64,000 bases of DNA from NCBI GenBank assembly GCA_021819435.1, contig JAKARB010000012.1, positions 62,001-126,000 of the forward strand, given 5' to 3'. The stretch's first letter is position 1. The number at the start of each line of letters is the position of its first letter. A program made the position numbers and the translations under genes. The stretch comes from Pseudomonadota bacterium (GTDB lineage Bacteria; Pseudomonadota; Gammaproteobacteria; Burkholderiales; Burkholderiaceae_C). The notes under the pieces were generated by a model. The model was not told the DNA's origin and did no database searches. It saw only the letters and a list, made by a program, of their open reading frames with translations. This document shows positions 41,673 through 50,617 of the stretch, piece after piece.

Positions 41673-43421
41673 TCAGAGGTCTTCCGAGCCCAGCAGCATC
41701 TCGGAGATGCCCTTGCCTGCCTGCACCATCGGCCACACGTTTTCGGTGGGGTCGGTGCGAATGTCCAGGAACACCGAGCGATCCTTGAGCTTGATGGCCT
41801 CGCGCAGCGCGCCTTCGACGTCACCCGGGCGCTCGATCAGCATGCCGACGTGGCCATAGGCCTCGGCCAGCTTCACGAAGTCGGGCAGCGCGTCCATGTA
41901 GGAGTGCGAGTAGCGGCTGCCGTAGTCCAGCTGCTGCCACTGACGGACCATGCCCAGGTAGCGGTTGTTCAGCGACAGCACCTTGACCGGCGTGCGGTAC
42001 TGCAGGCAGGTCGAGAGCTCCTGGATGCACATCTGGATCGAGCCTTCGCCGGTGATGCAAAACACATCGGCGTCGGGCTTGGCCAGCTTGATGCCCATGG
42101 CGTAAGGCAGGCCCACGCCCATGGTGCCCAGGCCACCGGAGTTGATCCAGCGACGCGGCTCTTCGAACTTGCTGTACTGGGCCGCGAACATCTGGTGCTG
42201 GCCCACGTCCGAGGTGATGTAGTAGTCGGTGCCCGCGGTCAACTCGGCGAGCTTTTGCACCACGTACTGCGGCTTGATGACCTCGTCGGAGGTCTTGAAC
42301 TTCAGGCAGTCGCGCTTCTTCCACTCGTTGACCTGGTTCCACCAGGCGGCCAGCGCGTTCTGATCCGGCTTGGTGGACGACTCCTTGATCTGCGCGATCA
42401 TCTCGATCAACACGTCCTTCACGTCGCCAACGATGGGGATGTCCACCTTCACGCGCTTCGAGATCGACGACGGGTCGATGTCGATGTGGATGATCTTGCG
42501 CTCGACCTGGGCGAAGTGCTTGGGGTTGCCGATCACGCGGTCGTCGAAGCGGGCGCCGATGGCGATCACCACATCGGCGTTCTGCATGGTCATGTTGGCT
42601 TCGTAGGTGCCATGCATGCCCAGCATGCCCAGGAAGGTCTTGTCGGAAGCGGGGATCGCGCCCAGGCCCATCAGGGTGCTGGTGCTGGGGTAGCCCAGCA
42701 TGTTGACCAGTTCACGCAGCTCGTTCGAGGCCTCGCCCAGGATCACGCCGCCGCCGGTGTAGATGTAGGGGCGTTTGGCGTTGAGCAGCAACTGCACGGC
42801 CTTGCGAATCTGGCCGCCGTGGCCCTTGCGAACCGGGTTGTACGAGCGCATTTCCACCGACTCAGGGTAGTGGAAAGCGGTGGTCTTGAGCGAGACGTCC
42901 TTCGGGATGTCTACCACCACGGGGCCAGGACGGCCGGTGCGCGCGATGTGGAAGGCCTTCTTCAGGGTCGCGGCCAGCTCGGTCACGTCCTTGACGAGGA
43001 AGTTGTGCTTGACGATGGGACGGGTGATGCCGACGGTGTCGCATTCCTGGAAGGCGTCCAGGCCAATGGCCGGGGTGGGCACCTGACCCGTGATGATCAC
43101 CATCGGGATGGAGTCCATGTAGGCCGTGGCGATGCCGGTGATGGCATTCGTCACACCCGGACCAGAAGTGACCAGGGCAACGCCCACATCGCCAGTGGCG
43201 CGGGCATAACCGTCGGCAGCGTGAACGGCAGCCTGTTCGTGGCGCACGAGCACGTGCTCGATGGTGTCTTGTTTGTAAAGCGCGTCGTAGATGTACAGCA
43301 CGGCGCCACCGGGGTAGCCCCACATGTACTTGACGCCTTCTGCCTGCAGGCAGCGCACGAGGATTTCAGAGCCGTTGATGACGTCGCCCGTGTTGGCGAT
43401 CGCGGCTTGGGACATTTCCAT
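41673..43421 (-). CDS. ilvB: Acetolactate synthase large (catalytic) subunit
   Basis: ATG 43419-43421 (MEMSQAAIANTGDVINGSEI) is preferred because it follows GAAAGGTTCTTCC and lies in line with the family; the frame is open 33 codons further upstream. The 582-residue ThDP enzyme carries the FAD/ThDP regions: VKYMWGYPGGAVLYIYDALY, HEQAAVHAADGYARATGDVG (catalytic Glu), and the ThDP motif TGEGSIQMCIQELSTCLQYR with NNRYLGMVRQWQQLDYGSRY. It condenses two pyruvates, or pyruvate and 2-ketobutyrate. First gene of the ilv operon, with hairpins upstream. Confidence 0.98.
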   Translation of the reverse strand: MEMSQAAIANTGDVINGSEILVRCLQAEGVKYMWGYPGGAVLYIYDALYKQDTIEHVLVRHEQAAVHAADGYARATGDVGVALVTSGPGVTNAITGIATAYMDSIPMVIITGQVPTPAIGLDAFQECDTVGITRPIVKHNFLVKDVTELAATLKKAFHIARTGRPGPVVVDIPKDVSLKTTAFHYPESVEMRSYNPVRKGHGGQIRKAVQLLLNAKRPYIYTGGGVILGEASNELRELVNMLGYPSTSTLMGLGAIPASDKTFLGMLGMHGTYEANMTMQNADVVIAIGARFDDRVIGNPKHFAQVERKIIHIDIDPSSISKRVKVDIPIVGDVKDVLIEMIAQIKESSTKPDQNALAAWWNQVNEWKKRDCLKFKTSDEVIKPQYVVQKLAELTAGTDYYITSDVGQHQMFAAQYSKFEEPRRWINSGGLGTMGVGLPYAMGIKLAKPDADVFCITGEGSIQMCIQELSTCLQYRTPVKVLSLNNRYLGMVRQWQQLDYGSRYSHSYMDALPDFVKLAEAYGHVGMLIERPGDVEGALREAIKLKDRSVFLDIRTDPTENVWPMVQAGKGISEMLLGSEDL

Positions 43422-43452
43422 GATGGAAGAACCTTTCAGAATTTCTCTAACG

Positions 43453-43500
43453 AAAAACGATCGGTGCCCCTCTACACCGGCGTGTCCCACGATGGGACAC
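43453..43500 (-). promoter_or_regulatory. Leader hairpins ahead of ilvB, possible attenuator
   Basis: On the minus strand a perfect eight-base hairpin GTGTCCCA-TCG-TGGGACAC (43482-43500) is followed by CGGTG...CACCG (43462-43479) and then ATCGTTTTTCG (T-run at 43453-43457), 31 bases before the ilvB start. The second hairpin with its T-run looks like an intrinsic terminator. Together they could form an attenuation device. No clear leader peptide rich in branched amino acids is seen; the upstream open frame has only scattered Val, Leu and Ile. The remaining 43,501-43,747 holds no gene I can support and presumably the two divergent promoters. Confidence 0.45.
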
Positions 43501-43747
43501 GGCAGCAGCACTGCGACCACGGATGGCCGTGTGCTCGCCCTTGTGAGGCGGATTTGGAGCCTGCGCGGCCTGCCACGGATGCCCTGTGGGACAAACGACT
43601 CAGGCCAGATCGAGATGGCGCAAAACCGACATTATCGCACCCCCGCGAGCCAATTCAAGCCAAGTCGCCCGCCAAACCCACCCAGGCGAGGCCTGATGCC
43701 ATAATGCGCCCCGGCTCGAATCCCCGGCCTGTTGCCGTCCCCCGCGC

Positions 43748-44332
43748 TTGACCCCGCTGCCCACGCCTTCCCGAGAAGAAGAACTCAATGCCTTCCTGAA
43801 AGGTGTCGAGTCACGCGCCTTCCGGCGCACGGTTTACGCGGTGCGCCAGGACGACGCCGCGCTCGACATCGTCCAGGACGCCATGATCAGGCTGGCCCAG
43901 AGCTACGCCGACCGGCCTGCCAACGAATGGCCGATGCTCTTCCAGCGCATCCTCTCGAACGCCACCCTGGACTGGTTCCGCCGCCAGAAGGTGCGCAACG
44001 CCGTCTTCACCAGCATCGAAGACCTCGAAGCGGCTGCCGGCGGCGAAGACGGTGACTTTGACCTGCTCGAGGCGCTGCAGGTGGAAGACGTCGGCACGGA
44101 AGCTGCTGAAGATCAGGTCAGCCGCGCCGAAACACTGAAACAAATCGAAGAAGAGATCGGACAGCTGCCGGCGCGTCAACGGGAAGCGTTTCTGCTGCGT
44201 TACTGGGAGGAACTGGATGTTGCAGAGACGGCCGCTGCCATGGGTTGCTCCGAAGGGAGCGTGAAAACCCATTGCTCGCGAGCAGTTGCTGCCCTGTCCA
44301 AAGCCCTGCAAGCCAAGGGGATCACATTGTGA
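43748..44332 (+). CDS. ECF-type RNA polymerase sigma factor
   Basis: The 194-residue protein has region 2 (FRRTVYAVRQDDAALDIVQD, AMIRLAQSYADRPANEW, ILSNATLDWFRRQKVRN) and region 4 (QLPARQREAFLLRYWEELDV, AETAAAMGCSEGSVKTHCSR). The start appears to be TTG at 43748 without a strong ribosome site; no ATG fits. The stop overlaps the GTG start of the next gene, which encodes a membrane protein of DUF3619, plausibly its membrane partner. This sigma, DUF3619, DUF3106, RDD arrangement recurs in Burkholderiales; its regulon is not known to me. Confidence 0.93.
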   Translation: MTPLPTPSREEELNAFLKGVESRAFRRTVYAVRQDDAALDIVQDAMIRLAQSYADRPANEWPMLFQRILSNATLDWFRRQKVRNAVFTSIEDLEAAAGGEDGDFDLLEALQVEDVGTEAAEDQVSRAETLKQIEEEIGQLPARQREAFLLRYWEELDVAETAAAMGCSEGSVKTHCSRAVAALSKALQAKGITL

Positions 44333-44964
44333 AAACGCGCCACACCAACCAGCTGAATGACGCCCAGCGCGAAGCGCTGCAGGCCCGCTTTGCGCTGCGC
44401 GTGACGGCGCGGCTCAACGAAGGGGCCCACGGGCTGCCTCACGACATCACCGAGCGACTGCGCATCGCGCGCGAGCAGGCGATCGAAGCCGCTCGCCTGG
44501 CCCACCAGGTCCAGGCCCAGACCAACTTGGGTGTGGTGACAGTGGGCGAGTTGGCCCCCTTGGTCGCCCCCGCCGTCGCCGGGGTGGGCAGCCAGGGTGC
44601 CGCCGTGCTCGGCGGTTGGAACGAGACCGCCCAGGCTCGCCAGCCGGGTCGGGGCCGCCGCTTTGACGATGGTCCGCTCTCCTGGGGCTGGCGCCTGGCT
44701 GCAGCACTGCCTGTCATGGCCCTGGTGGCTGGACTCTGGCTGGTTCACGCCTACCACGCCCAGGAAAAGGTTGAGGCTGCCGCTGACATCGACACCGCCA
44801 TCCTCACCGACGATTTACCGCCCGACGCCTACGCCGACCCGGGCTTCGAAGAGTTCCTGCGCACAGACGAACGCACCCCGGTGCGCTCCATCGAGCAGCC
44901 GATTCCTGAGGCATCAGGCGACCTCAGCAGTGCCGACAGCGAGGCCGCCGAGGCCACGCCCTGA
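44329..44964 (+). CDS. DUF3619 single-pass membrane protein, possible anti-sigma partner
   Basis: Start is GTG 44329-44331, overlapping the sigma stop (GTGA). The 211-residue product has a cytoplasmic, charged N-domain (KTRHTNQLNDAQREALQARF, ALRVTARLNEGAHGLPHDIT, ERLRIAREQAIEAARL), a membrane helix (WRLAAALPVMALVAGLWLVH), and an acidic periplasmic tail (DIDTAILTDDLPPDAYADPG FEEFL). The topology is that of a membrane anti-sigma factor, although the family is only named DUF3619; that role is inference from topology and coupling. Confidence 0.88.
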   Translation: MKTRHTNQLNDAQREALQARFALRVTARLNEGAHGLPHDITERLRIAREQAIEAARLAHQVQAQTNLGVVTVGELAPLVAPAVAGVGSQGAAVLGGWNETAQARQPGRGRRFDDGPLSWGWRLAAALPVMALVAGLWLVHAYHAQEKVEAAADIDTAILTDDLPPDAYADPGFEEFLRTDERTPVRSIEQPIPEASGDLSSADSEAAEATP

Positions 44965-44977
44965 GGACGTCGCACGC

Positions 44978-45847
44978 ATGCTCTCTTCGTCCTCCTTGTT
45001 TTCTGCCTTTCACGCGCCCCTTGTCCGATCGCGTGCGAGCTTGTTCCTGGCTGGAGGGCTGCTGACGCTGACCTGCTTCGGTGTGCTGGGCGGTCTGGCC
45101 TGGCACCCATCCGCCCAAGCTTCGACCAACGCTCAAGCCTCATCGCTCGGATCAATTGGCGCGCCCAGTGATTGGTCCCAACTCAGCGATGCTCAGCGCA
45201 AGGCCTTGGCCCCCCTGGCATCGCAATGGGCCACCTTGGCGCCGTCCAGCCGCGTGAAGTGGGTCGAGGTGGCACGCCGCTTCCATCAACTCTCCCCGGC
45301 TGAGCAGGCGCGGCTCCAGGAGCGCATGGCGAGTTGGGCCGCACTGCCGTCCGACCAGCGTGGCGAAGCGCGCCTGCGCTACCAGCAATCGAGGCAGTTG
45401 CCGGCGGATCAGCGCCAGCAGAAGTGGCAGGCCTACCAGGCGCTGTCCCCCGAAGAAAAGCAGGACCTCAGCCGGCAAGCCCAGCGCCGCAGCAAACCCG
45501 TGATGCTGCCCGACCGTGTTCCCGGCCCGCGCGAGCCAGCCCAGGCCTTTGCCCACAAGCGGGCGCCCAACGCGTCGGGCACCGCCAGCAAGTCGAATGT
45601 GGTGCCCAGCGCCGTGACGTCCGGTGCACGCCAGCCCACGGTGGTGGCCCCCACCGTGGTGAAAGCAGGGGCAGGTGCCACCACACACCTCGTGACCCGG
45701 CAGCCTTCGCCCCCCATGCATCAACAGGTGGGCCAGCCCAAAGTCAATGCGGCCAAGGGCTCGGTAGACCCGGTGACCCTGCTGCCTCGCACCGGCGCAC
45801 AAGGCGCCGCCATGGCCAGCGCGCCAGCCTCCGGTCAGCGCCCCTGA
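44978..45847 (+). CDS. DUF3106 exported protein
   Basis: ATG 44978 gives a protein with a late signal/anchor (LFLAGGLLTLTCFGVLGGLA) followed by the DUF3106 domain: WSQLSDAQRKALAPLASQWA, RVKWVEVARRFHQLSPAEQA, RLQERMASWAALPSDQRGEA and KWQAYQALSPEEKQDLSRQA. These Leu/Gln-rich amphipathic repeats resemble periplasmic metal-stress chaperones in style, but function is not established. The C-terminal 110 residues are low-complexity (Ala/Pro/Thr/Val). It starts 13 bases after the DUF3619 gene. Confidence 0.88.
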   Translation: MLSSSSLFSAFHAPLVRSRASLFLAGGLLTLTCFGVLGGLAWHPSAQASTNAQASSLGSIGAPSDWSQLSDAQRKALAPLASQWATLAPSSRVKWVEVARRFHQLSPAEQARLQERMASWAALPSDQRGEARLRYQQSRQLPADQRQQKWQAYQALSPEEKQDLSRQAQRRSKPVMLPDRVPGPREPAQAFAHKRAPNASGTASKSNVVPSAVTSGARQPTVVAPTVVKAGAGATTHLVTRQPSPPMHQQVGQPKVNAAKGSVDPVTLLPRTGAQGAAMASAPASGQRP

Positions 45848-45896
45848 CGCCCGCCACAGCGGTGATATCGTTCGCGACTGTTGCCTGCTGGAACCC

Positions 45897-46478
45897 ATGT
45901 CTGTTTTTTCGATCCCTCCCCAGGGTGGCCTGAGCGCAGCCCAATTGACTGCACGTGCGCAAGGTCCGGCCGCCCCCCTCGCCCGTCGCATGGCTGCGCT
46001 CATTTACGAAGGCGTGCTCCTCTTCGGCCTCGTGATGGTGGTGGGCGCGGTCTACAGCATCGCGGTGGGGCAGCGCCACGGCCTGCAGGGGCGCGAAGGC
46101 ATGATGGCTGCGCAGTTCATCGCGCTGGCCGCCTACTTCATGTGGTTCTGGACGCACGGCGGGCAGACCTTGGCGATGCGCACATGGCAGGTTCGCTTGC
46201 TGAATGCCTCAGGCGGGCCCATTTCACTGTGGCAAGCGCTCACCCGGTTCCTGCTGTCCTGGTTGTGGTTCATGCCGGCCTGGGTGACGGCCTGGCTGGC
46301 GGGCTGGCACCAGTCCAAGTACCTGTTTGGCGGCATGCTGGTCTGGGTGCTGTTCTATGCTGGCATCTCGCGGCTGCTGCCTCAGCAGCAGTTCCTGCAT
46401 GACCTCATTTGCGGCACGCGGGTCATCGATCATCGGGACCATCAACCCGGCGATCACCCACATCAATTGCCTGCCTGA
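45897..46478 (+). CDS. RDD-family membrane protein
   Basis: The 193-residue protein has the RDD core: PLARRMAALIYEGVLLFGLV (Arg and acidic residue at the start of helix 1), two further helices, HGGQTLAMRTWQVRLLNASG and SLWQALTRFLLSWLWFMPAW, ending with FLHDLICGTRVIDHRD. RDD proteins are small membrane proteins, some with transport-related roles. It follows the DUF3106 gene by 49 bases and precedes the LOG gene by 17. Confidence 0.92.
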   Translation: MSVFSIPPQGGLSAAQLTARAQGPAAPLARRMAALIYEGVLLFGLVMVVGAVYSIAVGQRHGLQGREGMMAAQFIALAAYFMWFWTHGGQTLAMRTWQVRLLNASGGPISLWQALTRFLLSWLWFMPAWVTAWLAGWHQSKYLFGGMLVWVLFYAGISRLLPQQQFLHDLICGTRVIDHRDHQPGDHPHQLPA

Positions 46479-46495
46479 GTCTTTTCAAGTTCCCC

Positions 46496-47107
46496 ATGAC
46501 CCTGTCCCTCTGTGTTTACTGCGGTTCCCGCGATGGCCTTGACCCTGCTCACTTGGCCGCTGCCCGCGAGGTGGGCCGCCAGATTGGCCTGCGCGGCTGG
46601 CGACTCGTCTATGGCGGGGGCCACACCGGCCTGATGGGCGCGGTGGCCGACGCGGCCCTGGCCGCAGGCGCCGAAGTGATCGGCATCATCCCCGACAAGC
46701 TCATCGAGCGTGAACTGGGCCACGGCGGTGTCACCGAGTTGCAGGTGGTTGGCAGCATGCACGAGCGCAAGCAAAAGATGGCCGAGCAGTCGGACGCCTT
46801 CGTGGCGTTGCCGGGTGGCATCGGCACCATGGAAGAGATCTTCGAGATCTGGACCTGGCGCCAACTCGGCTACCACCGCAAGGCGCTGGGCCTGCTCAAC
46901 GTGGGTGGCTATTACGACGACTTGCTGCGCTTCATCGACCGCAGCCAGGCAGGCGGCTTCCTCTGGCCCGACGTGCAGGCCCTGCTGCAGGTCGACACCG
47001 ACATCGGCCGCCTGCTTGATGGCTTGGCTGCAGAAGCCGCCACCCTGAAAGCACAAACGCCACCCGACCAGTTGGCTGGCCCGGGTGGCGTGGCGCCGGG
47101 GACTTGA
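46496..47107 (+). CDS. LOG-family cytokinin riboside 5'-monophosphate phosphoribohydrolase
   Basis: ATG 46496 (MTLSLCVYCGSRDGLDPAHL) is the natural start. The 203-residue protein has the Rossmann-like LOG fold with GWRLVYGGGHTGLMGAVADA and the family signature LPGGIGTMEEIFEIWTWRQL preceded by MHERKQKMAEQSDAF. The enzymes hydrolyse nucleoside 5'-monophosphates to base and ribose phosphate (earlier misnamed lysine decarboxylases). In bacteria this may serve purine turnover. Converges with glnB; the 84-base gap has only a weak inverted repeat CCTGATC/GATCAGG. Confidence 0.94.
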   Translation: MTLSLCVYCGSRDGLDPAHLAAAREVGRQIGLRGWRLVYGGGHTGLMGAVADAALAAGAEVIGIIPDKLIERELGHGGVTELQVVGSMHERKQKMAEQSDAFVALPGGIGTMEEIFEIWTWRQLGYHRKALGLLNVGGYYDDLLRFIDRSQAGGFLWPDVQALLQVDTDIGRLLDGLAAEAATLKAQTPPDQLAGPGGVAPGT

Positions 47108-47191
47108 TTCCGCCGCCTGATCGAACCGGATCTGAAACGATCGGAGGATCAGGTATGCCCCACATTGGGGCAGCGAAAGCTCAGGAGCAGG

Positions 47192-47566
<375 letters not shown>

Positions 47567-47586
47567 TTATTTAATCACGACTGCCT

Positions 47587-49296
47587 TCATGCACGAAAGC
47601 GGGAGGTGATGGGATAACGCCAGTCTCGTCCGAAGGCGCGGTGGGTGATGCGGATGCCGATGGGCGCCTGCCGGCGCTTGTACTCGTTGAGCTTGATGAG
47701 GCGGGTGACCTTGTCGACATCGGCGGGGTCGAAGCCGGCGGCCACGATGTGCTCGATGGACTGGTCCTGCTCCATGTAGCGCTCGAGGATGGCGTCGAGC
47801 ACGTCGTACTCGGGCAGGCTGTCCTGGTCGGTCTGGTCGGGGCGCAGTTCGGCCGAGGGCGGCCGGGTGATGATGCGTTCGGGGATGGGCTCGACCTGCC
47901 CCGCGGCCCTGGCCTCGGCGTTGCGCCAGCGCGAAAGGCGGTAGACCAGGGTTTTGGCGAGGTCCTTGATGACGGCGAAGCCGCCGGCCATGTCGCCATA
48001 GAGGGTGCAGTAGCCGGTGGCCATCTCACTCTTGTTGCCGGTGGTCAGCACGATGGCGCCGGTCTTGTTGGACAAGGCCATGAGCAAGGTGCCCCGGATG
48101 CGCGCCTGGATGTTCTCTTCGGTGGTGTCCTCGGCGCGGCCCACGAAAAGCGGTGCCAGCGACGCCTTGAAGGCTTCGAACTCGGGCGCGATGGCGATCT
48201 CGTCGTGCCGCACGCCCAGGCGCTCGGCCATGTCGCGCGCGTCGATCCAGGAGATGTCGGCGGTGTACGGCGAAGGCATCATCACCGTGCGCACCTTGTC
48301 GGCGCCCAGCGCATCCACCGCGATGGCCAGCACCAGGGCCGAGTCGATGCCACCCGACAGGCCGATGATGGCCCCCGGGAAGCCGTTCTTGCCCAGGTAA
48401 TCGCGCACGCCGGTGACCAGCGCCTGCCAGATCTCGGCTTCGGGCGACAGCGGTGCGGCCATGGCCCCGCCGACGTGGCCGCCCACCTGCACGCGCACGT
48501 GCAACGTCGTGGATTCGAAGCTCGGCGCGCGGGCCATCACCTGGCCCGATGCATCGACCGCGAAAGAGGCACCGTCGAAGACCACCTCGTCTTGCCCGCC
48601 CACCAGGTGGGCATAGAGCAAGGGCAGGCGCACCTGGCGGGCACGCTCACCCATGCGCTCCTCGCGCTCGGCCGACTTCCCAGCGTGGAAAGGCGAGGCA
48701 TTGAGCACCACCAAGGCCTGGGCGCCTGCCGCTGCGGCGGCTTGGGCGGGCTCCTCGAACCAGGCGTCCTCGCAGATCAGCACCCCCACCTTCCAGCCAT
48801 CGGCTTCCACCACCAGCGGGGCCAGGCCGGCCTCGCGGCCACCGACGAAATAGCGGCGCTCGTCGAAGACCTGGTAGTTGGGGAGTTCGCGCTTGGCGTA
48901 GGAGCCTTGCACCTGCCCCCCCTGAATCACGCTGGCTGCGTTCAGCAGGCGCGGCACGGCATGCGAGCGCGTGCGCACCCCCGCATCACCTTGGCGCAGT
49001 GGGTGCCCAACGATCAGCGTGAGACCATCCAGGTCGGACAGGCTGGCAGCCAGTTGCGCCAAGGTATGGTCACAAGCGCCCAGGAACGCGGGGCGCAGCA
49101 GCAGGTCTTCCGGCGGGTAACCGCAAAGGGCCATTTCCGGCGTCACGACCAGTCGCGCGCCTTCGGCGTAGGCTTGGCGGGTCGCATCGGCGATGAGGCG
49201 CGCGTTGCCGGCCAGGTCGCCGACAACGGGGTTGATTTGCAGCAGGGCTGCATGGAGCACGGGGGCGGCCGCAGGGGTCACAGCATTCATGGACAT
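47587..49296 (-). CDS. nadE: Glutamine-dependent NAD+ synthetase NadE
   Basis: The 569-residue protein has an N-terminal nitrilase-type glutaminase domain (Glu in LVVTPEMALCGYPPEDLLLR, Lys in SYAKRELPNYQVFDERRYF, Cys in VGVLICEDAWFEEPAQ) and a C-terminal synthetase with the P-loop IGLSGGIDSALVLAIAVDAL and GTLLMALSNKTGAIVLTTGN KSE. It amidates deamido-NAD to NAD. Start may be two codons later (MNAVTPA). It probably forms a unit with glnB, and PII control of NadE is known in other bacteria. Its start codon lies within the leader of the divergent acyltransferase gene. Confidence 0.97.
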   Translation of the reverse strand: MSMNAVTPAAAPVLHAALLQINPVVGDLAGNARLIADATRQAYAEGARLVVTPEMALCGYPPEDLLLRPAFLGACDHTLAQLAASLSDLDGLTLIVGHPLRQGDAGVRTRSHAVPRLLNAASVIQGGQVQGSYAKRELPNYQVFDERRYFVGGREAGLAPLVVEADGWKVGVLICEDAWFEEPAQAAAAAGAQALVVLNASPFHAGKSAEREERMGERARQVRLPLLYAHLVGGQDEVVFDGASFAVDASGQVMARAPSFESTTLHVRVQVGGHVGGAMAAPLSPEAEIWQALVTGVRDYLGKNGFPGAIIGLSGGIDSALVLAIAVDALGADKVRTVMMPSPYTADISWIDARDMAERLGVRHDEIAIAPEFEAFKASLAPLFVGRAEDTTEENIQARIRGTLLMALSNKTGAIVLTTGNKSEMATGYCTLYGDMAGGFAVIKDLAKTLVYRLSRWRNAEARAAGQVEPIPERIITRPPSAELRPDQTDQDSLPEYDVLDAILERYMEQDQSIEHIVAAGFDPADVDKVTRLIKLNEYKRRQAPIGIRITHRAFGRDWRYPITSRFRA

Positions 49297-49354
49297 GGAT
49301 CAGGCAAACAGCGCGAGCGACGCGGATGACGCAGGTGGTGCGAAAGGCGCACGG

Positions 49355-50599
49355 ATGCAAGCCCGCATGGTACCGGCAGCGGGCCGGCTGGCGTGGCTCG
49401 ACCAACCTTCGCAGGTGGGTTCGCAAGAATGGGATGCGTTGCTATCCGGTGTCGAAGGTGGCACGCCTTTTTTGCGGCATGGCTTCCTCATGGCCATGAT
49501 CGACAGCGGCAGCGCCTGTGCTGACACCGGCTGGCAACCCAGGTTCGTCACCGTGCGCGATGCGCGGGGGCGGCTGATCGGCGCATGCCCGGTCTTCCTG
49601 AAATCGCACTCGTACGGCGAGTACGTGTTCGACTGGGCCTGGGCCGATGCGCACGACCGCGCCCTGGCGTCACATGGCCAGCGCTACTTTCCGAAGCTGC
49701 TGTCGGCATCACCCTTCTCACCGATCCCGGGCGTGCGCCTGCTGGTGCACCCGGACCTGACCGCCGAAGAACAGGCGGCCGTGCGCCAGCAGATGCTCGC
49801 GGCATTGAGCCAGGCCTGCGAGGACGAGGGCTGGTCGTCTGCCCACCTGCTGTTCGTCTCGCCCGATGAGGCACGGCTGGCCGAGGAAGCCGGCTGGCTG
49901 GTCAGGCAAGGGGTGCAGTTCCACTGGCACAACCGCGAGCCCGAGCCCTACGCCAGCTTCGAGGATTTCCTGGCCAGCCTGCAGCGCGACAAGCGCAAGA
50001 AGATCCAGCAGGAGCGGCGCAAGGTGCGCGATGCCGGGGTCGGCTTCGAGGTGCTCGAAGGCCCCGCCATCACCGAGGCCGACTGGGATTTTTTCCACCG
50101 CTGCTACACGCGCACTTACCTCGAACATGGGCAGCGCCCCTATCTCGATCGAAGCTTCTGGTCCATCGCAAGCCAGGCCGGCCCCGATCAGTGGGTGATG
50201 TTCATCGCCCACCTCGGTGGCGAGCGCATCGCGGCATCGCTGCTGGCGGTGGACCCGCTCCAGCGACTGGCCTTCGGCCGCTACTGGGGAGCCTTGCAAA
50301 GCGTGTCGTGCCTGCATTTCGAGGCGTGCTACCACCAGCCGCTGGCCTGGTGCATCGAGCGGGGCATGCGGCGCTTCGAAGGAGGGGCTCAGGGCGAGCA
50401 CAAACTCGCGCGGGGCCTGCTGCCGAGCCCAACACATTCGGTGCATTGGCTGCGCCACCCGGGCTTGCGCGAGGCCGTGGCCGATTTCTTGCATCGTGAA
50501 TCGCAAGGCATCGACCGCTACGTCGACGAGCTGGAAGAGCGGGCACCGTTCAAACCCTCTGGCGAGTCAGCGCAGGCCGATGCAAGATCGTCCGAATAA
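49355..50599 (+). CDS. FemAB-like GNAT acyltransferase (DUF482/peptidoglycan-type)
   Basis: I choose ATG 49355 (MQARMVPAAGRLAWLDQPSQ), which has AAGG seven bases upstream and aligns the conserved EWDALLSGVEGGTPFLRHGF near the N-terminus. ATGs at 49289 or 49295 are in frame but would overlap the nadE start on the other strand. The 414-residue protein has the double-GNAT pattern of the family (FEDFLASLQRDKRKKIQQER RKVRDAG; DWDFFHRCYTRTYLEHGQRP; GVRRFEGGAQGEHKLARGLL-like MRRFEGGAQGEHKLARG). It may transfer aminoacyl or acyl groups in envelope biogenesis; substrate unknown. Confidence 0.88.
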   Translation: MQARMVPAAGRLAWLDQPSQVGSQEWDALLSGVEGGTPFLRHGFLMAMIDSGSACADTGWQPRFVTVRDARGRLIGACPVFLKSHSYGEYVFDWAWADAHDRALASHGQRYFPKLLSASPFSPIPGVRLLVHPDLTAEEQAAVRQQMLAALSQACEDEGWSSAHLLFVSPDEARLAEEAGWLVRQGVQFHWHNREPEPYASFEDFLASLQRDKRKKIQQERRKVRDAGVGFEVLEGPAITEADWDFFHRCYTRTYLEHGQRPYLDRSFWSIASQAGPDQWVMFIAHLGGERIAASLLAVDPLQRLAFGRYWGALQSVSCLHFEACYHQPLAWCIERGMRRFEGGAQGEHKLARGLLPSPTHSVHWLRHPGLREAVADFLHRESQGIDRYVDELEERAPFKPSGESAQADARSSE

Positions 50600-50617
50600 G
50601 ACAGGCTGAGAAACCCC

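Noticed and set aside
43422-43520. ilv leader peptide in the open frame upstream of ilvB
   Set aside because: It is in frame with ilvB with no stop and has only scattered Val, Leu and Ile, so it cannot serve as a classical leader peptide.
41574-43751. 725-codon plus-strand ORF
   Set aside because: Antisense to ilvB; repetitive His/Asp/Val/Leu composition is a mirror of ilvB codon use.
47108-47191. Terminator between LOG gene and glnB
   Set aside because: The inverted repeat CCTGATC/GATCAGG has a 24-base loop and no T-run, so it is too weak to call.
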